Shown here in pieces: positions 58,503 through 64,000 of a DNA stretch of 64,000 nucleotides. How positions within the stretch are numbered: position 1 is the first letter of the stretch; each line of letters opens with the position of its first letter. The stretch is from contig CAZTJJ010000001.1 in NCBI GenBank assembly GCA_964614065.1, positions 32,596-96,595 on the forward strand, read 5' to 3'. Made by a program: the position numbers and the translations under genes. This DNA comes from M55B111 sp964614065. GTDB taxonomy: Bacteria > Bipolaricaulota > Bipolaricaulia > M55B111. Under the pieces are notes generated by a model. It made no database searches, had not been told where the DNA came from, and saw nothing but the letters and a program-made list of their open reading frames with translations.

Positions 58503-60968
58503 GTGAATAGGTTCTTTGATCGCTACAAAGCAGTGATAATTTGGATCATGGTTATTGGTTTCTTCTTGGGGGGTGTGGGGCTAGTAGCATTTAGATATTT
58601 TGGACCTTCTAGTTCGTCAAGCGACGGTGACAAGATCAAGGACGTCGTTCTCACTGTAAACGGTGATGAAGTTTACAGGACTGAGTACAAAGATGTCTAC
58701 GACAATATAGTTAGTCGGCAGCAATCTTTGTATAGCAGGTTTGGCCAAGACTTTTCTAAATTACTTGAGGGAACCAGCGGAAAGTTATACGAACTGAGGC
58801 TGAAATCACAGACAGTCAATACTTTAATTGAACAGCAAATTATTCATCAGGAATCGGAAAAGCGAGACATAGAACCTGGTAAAACTAAGGTAGAGCAGGC
58901 TTACAATGATCAGATAAATTCTATCCTTGAGCAGCAAGATTGGACTCTCGATCAATTAAAAAATGTTTTGGCCTCTCAGGGGAGGAACTACGAGGAGTTT
59001 GAGAAGACTGCAAAAACCAGTATAAGAGAGCAATTGAAGCGGAAACAGTTAAAAGAGCAAGTGATAGGCGAAATCGATCCCACTAATAACGAATTACGGA
59101 CTTATTTTGATGACAATATCGACAACTATGTCCAGACACCAGCTAAGGTGAACGCTAGCCACCTTGTTTTTGATACACAGGCCAAGGCCCGGGCTGTTTT
59201 ACAAGAAGTCCAGTCTAATGCAAGCGTCTTTACTGAGTACGCGAAGGAGGCCGAAGAAAGCGTCGATATGGGATGGTTTGGCCGGGGTCAAAAAAGTAAG
59301 AGTATTGATGAACTGGCTTTTTCACTTAAGGTCGATGAATTTGGTGGACCAATTCAAACAACTGATGGCTGGGAAATCTTGAGAGTCGATGATAAACAGG
59401 AGAGAACGGTACCTTCCTTTCAGTCCATTAAGGATCAAATTCGAGAGGATTACGTCTCGGAGCAAGAGAGCAAAAAATACGATAAATGGTATAACGATGT
59501 GAAGTCTAAGTCCTCAATTGAAATAACATTGCCGCTTGTGGAGGCTTACCGGGAGCAACAGAAAGGGTTTGAACAGGGACTGGAAGCTTATCGTCAGTTG
59601 ATGGAAGAGGATCCCAATGAATATCCATATCTCCCCTATTACATTGGAAGGTTGTATGAGCAGGAGATTGGAAATCTGCAAGAGCAAATTAGCAAGGTTG
59701 AAAATGAGGAAAAGCGCAAAGAACTAGAGACGAAAATCTCCGAGTACAAAGAGAAAGCCGTGACCAACTACTTGAAGGTAGTGAGAACTACAGGTAGCAA
59801 CGATTTAGACTTGCTAAACAGGGTTTTACAGCTCAATTCCACGAGTCCCGAGGCAAATTATTACCGAGGGCAGGCACTACTGAAACAGAAACAGTATTCT
59901 CAAGCGCTCAATAGCTTTAAACAGGCTATAAAGTCAAAGGATGATTATGTTGCTGCATACATTGAATATGGTGACGTTCTGGTTACTCTAAGGAATTACG
60001 ACAAAGCGATCGAGCAATACAAACACGTCTTAGAACTAACCGGGAATAACGTGAGCGTGTTAAACAAACTAGCTAATACGTATCAGAAAAGCGGCCAACT
60101 CGAAAAAGCTGAGGAGACTTACAAGAAGGCACTGGAAATCAACCCCGGGAATTTCGATACAAAAAAAGGTCTGGGAGATTTATACAAGCAACAGAAAAAT
60201 TACGGTCAGGCAATAAAATATTACAACGATGCTCTGGCAGTCAAAGCGGATAGCGAAACAGGGGTCAGTTTGGGTTGGACCTACTTGGAAGATGGGCAAC
60301 TAGATGAAGCCAAGAGTGAATTCAATAATGTTCTCGCAAGCGACCCATACAATTCTGAAGCTTATCTTGGCCTTGGTGACGTCTATTCCGAGAAAGGTCT
60401 AGAGGAGATGGCGCTGGAAAAATACAGGGATGGGTTGGCTAGAACACAGGATAACCAGCTTATTATCGAGTTGGGTAAAAGTATAGTTGAGCTACAGAAG
60501 CAGCAAGCTAGCATCGAGACAAGATTTACTCTGGCCACAGCTTACGAAGAAGAGCATATCTATAATGCAGCGATCGATCAATACGAGAAAATACTGGATT
60601 ATTCCCAGGATTCAGCGGAGGAAAGGGAAGCCTATAGGGGTCTTGGAGATTCGTACGTGGAAAAAACGGACTATACTAAGGCAGAAAGATACTACAAGAA
60701 AGGGCTTGAACTGTCTGAGAGTGACGTTCAAAAACTGCCGTTTTACAAGGGGCTATTGCAGGCGGATGAAGGGGAGCATGGCAAGGATAGTTTATCCAGT
60801 GTAGGAAAGGAAACTCTGCTGAAAATGGGACAAATTAACATCGATCAGGGTAATCCTTCAAAGGCAAAAGAACGTCTCCAACGTCTAAGTGACTTGGACC
60901 CTAACTTTCAGACAGAGAAGGTTGAGGGTCTCTTGAACCGGGTAGAATCTTCCGGGACAGAACAATAA
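58503..60968 (+). CDS. PpiD/SurA-like parvulin chaperone fused to TPR repeats
   Basis: An 821-residue envelope protein. One N-terminal helix (AVIIWIMVIGFFLGGVGLVAF) anchors it in the inner membrane. A SurA-N-like helical domain (about 45-200) and a parvulin-type prolyl isomerase domain (about 215-305; VNASHLVFDTQAKA ... VDMGWFGRGQ ... ELAFSLKVDEFGGPI) follow. From about residue 440 to 815 come many TPR repeats (for example AYIEYGDVLVTLRNYDKAIE and LEKAEETYKKALEINPGN). PpiD and SurA help fold exported proteins; the TPR part probably gathers partners. The GTG start has GAGGTG upstream. Confidence 0.88.
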   Translation: MNRFFDRYKAVIIWIMVIGFFLGGVGLVAFRYFGPSSSSSDGDKIKDVVLTVNGDEVYRTEYKDVYDNIVSRQQSLYSRFGQDFSKLLEGTSGKLYELRLKSQTVNTLIEQQIIHQESEKRDIEPGKTKVEQAYNDQINSILEQQDWTLDQLKNVLASQGRNYEEFEKTAKTSIREQLKRKQLKEQVIGEIDPTNNELRTYFDDNIDNYVQTPAKVNASHLVFDTQAKARAVLQEVQSNASVFTEYAKEAEESVDMGWFGRGQKSKSIDELAFSLKVDEFGGPIQTTDGWEILRVDDKQERTVPSFQSIKDQIREDYVSEQESKKYDKWYNDVKSKSSIEITLPLVEAYREQQKGFEQGLEAYRQLMEEDPNEYPYLPYYIGRLYEQEIGNLQEQISKVENEEKRKELETKISEYKEKAVTNYLKVVRTTGSNDLDLLNRVLQLNSTSPEANYYRGQALLKQKQYSQALNSFKQAIKSKDDYVAAYIEYGDVLVTLRNYDKAIEQYKHVLELTGNNVSVLNKLANTYQKSGQLEKAEETYKKALEINPGNFDTKKGLGDLYKQQKNYGQAIKYYNDALAVKADSETGVSLGWTYLEDGQLDEAKSEFNNVLASDPYNSEAYLGLGDVYSEKGLEEMALEKYRDGLARTQDNQLIIELGKSIVELQKQQASIETRFTLATAYEEEHIYNAAIDQYEKILDYSQDSAEEREAYRGLGDSYVEKTDYTKAERYYKKGLELSESDVQKLPFYKGLLQADEGEHGKDSLSSVGKETLLKMGQINIDQGNPSKAKERLQRLSDLDPNFQTEKVEGLLNRVESSGTEQ

Positions 60969-60970
60969 CA

Positions 60971-61264
60971 GTGACTGATACGGTAACTAGTTTCATGAAG
61001 GGTATTCCCATGCCTCCCGAGGGCTCAGTAGAGTTGTACGTAGAAATGGAGGAGTGCGATCTACATTTTTTGGACGCAGTTATCAAGGTGTACGATGGTG
61101 TTGCCAACGTGAGAAGAGAATATCGAGTTATTGATGAAGAGAAGCAGTTTTTAGTTTACACGTCACCAGGTCTGTTGGACTTTACGGTTAATGCGATTAG
61201 GAGTTTAAGGAAATACATTTACATCGGGAAGATTGTGATAGGAAACGATACCAATGAGTCGTAA
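60971..61264 (+). CDS. DUF4911-like small protein
   Basis: A 97-residue protein with a ferredoxin-like alternation (VELYVEMEECDLHFLDAVI, YDGVANVRREYRVID, FLVYTSPGLLDFTVNAI), similar in shape to DUF4911 proteins, which are often found beside YqeG phosphatases. The function is unknown. It starts with GTG two bases after the chaperone gene stop and overlaps the HAD gene by 11 bases, so it is translated as part of the same unit. No good ribosome binding site is visible. Confidence 0.65.
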   Translation: MTDTVTSFMKGIPMPPEGSVELYVEMEECDLHFLDAVIKVYDGVANVRREYRVIDEEKQFLVYTSPGLLDFTVNAIRSLRKYIYIGKIVIGNDTNES

Positions 61265-61811
61265 ATTCTTCCCATGGATCCTTTTCCCGGACCAGGAAGT
61301 ATCCAGGGTAACTGATATAGATTTTAGATCGTTGAGAAATTCCGGAAAGGAAGCAATTATTTTTGATCTTGATAATACTATTGCCAGATGGGGAGAGGGA
61401 AGCGTTGATCAGTGCGTGATCGAGTTACTTTCCGATATCGAAGATCTTGGGTTTAAGATCGGCATATTGAGCAACAGTAAAAGAAAAAATATAGAGTCTT
61501 TTGTGGATAAACTGCCTTTTCCATGTCAATTTAACGCACAAAAACCCCGCCGTAAGTACTTCCGCGATCTGTTGAATAGAATGGATGTATCCCCAGAAAA
61601 ATCAGTGATGATTGGCGATCAGTTGTTGACGGATGTCTTGGGAGCGAACAGAACTTCGATGTATTCTATTAGAGTCGATCCAATGGAAGAGGGTAGAGAA
61701 TACAAATTTACCAAAATCAACCGGGTGGGGGAAAAGTTGTTATTCTCTTTGAGGAACCTGTTCAGGAAGATAAGAGATTTTAGATATAGTTTGACGTACA
61801 AGGAAGATTGA
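61254..61811 (+). CDS. YqeG-family HAD phosphatase
   Basis: The 185-residue HAD subfamily IIIA protein has motif I IIFDLDNT (D38, D40), motif II LSNS, the Lys of motif III in AQKPRRKYF, and motif IV GDQLLTDVLGAN. These fit YqeG-type phosphatases, whose natural substrate is not firmly known. The start overlaps the preceding gene by 11 bases. Confidence 0.88.
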   Translation: MSRKFFPWILFPDQEVSRVTDIDFRSLRNSGKEAIIFDLDNTIARWGEGSVDQCVIELLSDIEDLGFKIGILSNSKRKNIESFVDKLPFPCQFNAQKPRRKYFRDLLNRMDVSPEKSVMIGDQLLTDVLGANRTSMYSIRVDPMEEGREYKFTKINRVGEKLLFSLRNLFRKIRDFRYSLTYKED

Positions 61812-61850
61812 GCTTAAGTTTTAGGTACCGCTAAAAGGAGAATATATTCA

Positions 61851-63716
61851 ATGGCCAGCCAATACACTATTGCAGTTAAAAACGATGACAGAGAAATTGA
61901 AGCTAGCTCGGGTGAAAACTTGCTCGAACTCCTGAACGAGTTTGGATACGAATTACCAAGCTTATGTGGTGGGATGGGCTTATGCGGTAAATGCCGGGTT
62001 AAAATAGTTCGAGGTGATATCACCCCTACGGAGGCAGATAGGGAAGTTTTTACCGAACGGGAACTTGCTTCCGGGATGCGACTGTCTTGTCGAATTGATG
62101 TAACTGATGATTTAACCCTGGAGATTCCCCACTGGGCTAAAGGTAGAGCCGAGGAAGCTACAGCGAAGGCTGCAATGGATAGACAAATTACGGATGTGGA
62201 GCCTAAAGCAGGGATTGAACGTAAATATTTCAAATTGTCTAAACCGGGTCGTGGAGATCAACGTGCTGATAGTCAAAGAATCATTGACAAAGTTGGTGAC
62301 GAGTACTCATTTTTCCTGAACGACTTGAGGAGCCTTCCCACTATATTACATGATGCGGATTTCGAGGTTACAGTGACTTTGGATACTCAGGACAACCGGG
62401 TATTATCAGTAGATCCGGGAGATAAACAGTATGAACTTTATGGTATGGCTTTCGACATTGGGACTACCACTGTTGCTGGTTACGGAATGGATCTTGCTAC
62501 AGGACTCACTTTAAACGTTAACTCCCAAGAAAATCCACAGGGTCAGTTTGGCGCAGACGTAGTCAGTAGAATTAAGTACGCAAGAGAAAGTAAAGATGGT
62601 CTGGAGAGGTTGCAGGGCAAAGTTATTGGGGCAATAAACAAGTTGATTGAGCAGTTTGTTGAAGAAGAAAAAGTTGACCGGGAAGACATCTATAAGACCA
62701 CTTTTGTGGGCAATACGATTATGCTTCACTTGCTAACAGGCGTTGACCCCACTCATTTGGATCAATCACCTTATATCCCAGTATTTACGAGAAGACAGTC
62801 CTTTACCGCGCGAGACTTTGGAATCAATATTAATCCGAGCGGGAGAGTGGAACTCATACCCTCTCTTGCTGGCTATATTGGTGCGGACATTATGGCTGGA
62901 ATTCTTCAGACCAAGATGCATCGATCTGACCAACTGTCGTTGCTAGTAGATATAGGGACCAACGGTGAAATGGTGTTGGGCAACAAGGATAAGTTATACG
63001 CTGCCTCTACCGCCGCTGGTCCAGCGTTTGAGGGTGCCAATATCGAGCAAGGGATGACCGCTAGATCTGGTGCCATATCACATGTCGATATCGACAAGGA
63101 TGGCCAGCTTGAAATAGAAGTTATCAATGATAAACGTCCCATTGGACTCTGCGGTTCGGGTATAGTTGATGCCGTTGGGGAATTGTTAAATGCGAACTTG
63201 ATAAAGGAGAAAGGGAATATCGTATCCGAGAAGGAGAATTTGCCCCGTCCAACCATTAATCCTCTGGGAAATAGATTGATCGAAATGAATGGACAAAAAG
63301 CCTTCTGGTTTCATGTGGACCAAAATCCGGTTTTTATCACCCAGAAGGACGTTAGGGAGGTTCAGCTTGCAAAGGGAGCGATAAGGGCAGGTATTGATAT
63401 CCTACTTGAGGAGTTTAATGCTAAACCAGCTGACCTGGATCAGATCTATCTGGCTGGTGCGTTCGGGAATTACCTTCGAAAGGAAAACATTATGCGGCTG
63501 GGCGTTTTACCCAACGTTAGTATAGAAAAAGTCAAGTCCGTAGGTAACACCGCGGGGCAGGGTGCAAAGTTGGCTTTGTTAAATGAAGACAAGATGGGTG
63601 AAATAGAACAAATCGCCCGGAACGTTGAGTACATTGAGTTGTCGTTTAGATCGGATTTTTCGGACAAGTTCATGAAGGAAATGAAATTCCCGAAACCTTC
63701 ATCGTTGAAACTTTAA
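61851..63716 (+). CDS. RACE protein: reductive activator of corrinoid enzymes
   Basis: The 621-residue protein has an N-terminal [2Fe-2S] ferredoxin domain with C39, C45, C48 and C80, a linker domain, and an ASKHA-type ATPase (DUF4445) from about residue 200, marked by FDIGTTTVAGYGMDLATG, LVDIGTNGEMVLGN and GLCGSGIVDAVGELL. Such proteins use ATP to return oxidised cob(II)alamin to cob(I)alamin in corrinoid methyltransferase systems. No methyltransferase or corrinoid protein is in this window. AAAAGGAG lies upstream of the ATG. A spacer of 40 bases separates it from the HAD gene. Confidence 0.92.
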   Translation: MASQYTIAVKNDDREIEASSGENLLELLNEFGYELPSLCGGMGLCGKCRVKIVRGDITPTEADREVFTERELASGMRLSCRIDVTDDLTLEIPHWAKGRAEEATAKAAMDRQITDVEPKAGIERKYFKLSKPGRGDQRADSQRIIDKVGDEYSFFLNDLRSLPTILHDADFEVTVTLDTQDNRVLSVDPGDKQYELYGMAFDIGTTTVAGYGMDLATGLTLNVNSQENPQGQFGADVVSRIKYARESKDGLERLQGKVIGAINKLIEQFVEEEKVDREDIYKTTFVGNTIMLHLLTGVDPTHLDQSPYIPVFTRRQSFTARDFGININPSGRVELIPSLAGYIGADIMAGILQTKMHRSDQLSLLVDIGTNGEMVLGNKDKLYAASTAAGPAFEGANIEQGMTARSGAISHVDIDKDGQLEIEVINDKRPIGLCGSGIVDAVGELLNANLIKEKGNIVSEKENLPRPTINPLGNRLIEMNGQKAFWFHVDQNPVFITQKDVREVQLAKGAIRAGIDILLEEFNAKPADLDQIYLAGAFGNYLRKENIMRLGVLPNVSIEKVKSVGNTAGQGAKLALLNEDKMGEIEQIARNVEYIELSFRSDFSDKFMKEMKFPKPSSLKL

Positions 63717-64000
63717 ACTGCTACTTTTTGTTTACTGAACTGCTTGTATTTGTTATTACGTTGCTGTTTGGCTGATATTTTCAGTATCTAGAGTCTGAAG
63801 CAGTCCTTCCCGCTACCCTTGATCTTTTCTCCTGGAGAAATTACGCAACTCTCTTTCGTCCATGAAAGCGTAATTTGGTCCAATTACTTAACCTCGCTTA
63901 AATTCTTGGTTAACCTGCTTTATAGACTCACTTGCTTACCTTTTATATACTCAATTAAATTCCTGTCCCGGGATGATTGTTTTCTAAAAAAGGAGGCGAA
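63717..64000 (+). other. Leader region of a gene beyond the window
   Basis: 284 bases without a coding frame. It contains paired hairpins at 63826-63876, AT-rich sequence, and AAAGGAGG near the very end (63989 onward), a strong ribosome binding site for a gene that must start just past base 64000. Confidence 0.65.
63826..63876 (+). other. Tandem hairpins after the RACE gene
   Basis: TTTCTC (63826-63831) pairs with GAGAAA (63835-63840). Overlapping its end, AAATTACG (63838-63845) pairs with CGTAATTT (63869-63876), with an inner CTTTC/GAAAG pairing. The two hairpins share bases 63838-63840, so they compete. Confidence 0.45.

Noticed and set aside
1..64000. CRISPR arrays, rRNA genes, prophage or complete insertion sequences
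   Set aside because: No regularly spaced repeats, rRNA sequence, phage structural genes or transposase genes were seen anywhere in the window.

Overview
The window reads as one piece of a bacterial chromosome of moderate GC, densely packed, mostly on the + strand, with ordinary sigma-70 type promoters (several with TTGaaa-17-TAtaaT geometry) and many ATG, GTG and TTG starts behind good ribosome binding sites. A two-membrane cell envelope is suggested by a PorV/UPF0164-like barrel, a 1321-residue predicted outer-membrane protein and a periplasmic parvulin chaperone. NusG carries a large insertion inside its NGN domain, as in Thermotoga, and the rpmG-tRNA-Trp-secE-nusG-rplKAJL-rpoB order also resembles Thermotogota. 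Together with the RACE-type corrinoid activation protein and acid-rich proteins, I guess an uncultured diderm lineage near Thermotogota/Bipolaricaulota (Acetothermia, KB1-like), but this is inference and no rRNA gene is present to settle it.

Layout. 0.3-5.1 kb: CIRCE-controlled hrcA-grpE-dnaK-dnaJ heat-shock operon. 5.2-7.5 kb (minus): M42 aminopeptidase and a LolA-like protein. 7.5-7.9 kb: repeat remnants and a strong promoter. 7.9-11.8 kb: peptide-type ABC importer (binding protein and two permeases, no ATPases). 12.1-15.0 kb: an EF-G paralogue, a CBS-domain protein and a YjbQ protein. 15.0-24.3 kb: tRNA-Thr/Tyr/Thr, tuf, rpmG, tRNA-Trp, secE, nusG, rplK, rplA, rplJ, a 413-base structured spacer, rplL and rpoB; rpoC does not follow. 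24.2-27.8 kb: Nudix hydrolase, metallo-beta-lactamase-fold hydrolase and a PriA that has lost its helicase motifs. 28.0-35.2 kb: an envelope/secretion cluster (subtilase with a type IX-like C-terminal domain, PorV-like barrel, giant barrel with an inserted propeller). 35.3-37.4 kb: manC and a phosphoglucose/phosphomannose isomerase. 37.8-40.9 kb: an orphan basic protein, a free-Met-sulfoxide-reductase-like GAF protein, KptA and a cytosolic gamma-glutamyltransferase. 40.9-50.9 kb (minus): diguanylate cyclase, ileS-birA-purA, an AlkP-superfamily phosphodiesterase and an RluD-type pseudouridine synthase. 51.1-63.7 kb: rimP-nusA, an RND transporter, an unknown protein, RNase Y, SpoVS, AtpZ, a PpiD-TPR fusion, a DUF4911-like protein, a YqeG-like HAD phosphatase and a RACE protein. 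The window ends on a ribosome binding site for a gene beyond it.

The most promising unusual material is the 28-35 kb envelope cluster, which looks like a type IX-like secretion module outside the Bacteroidota. Next come the split of rpoB from rpoC, the helicase-dead PriA, the structured rplJ-rplL spacer, and a family of intergenic palindromic elements that all end in TTGAC and share a hairpin with a G.A-rich internal loop.
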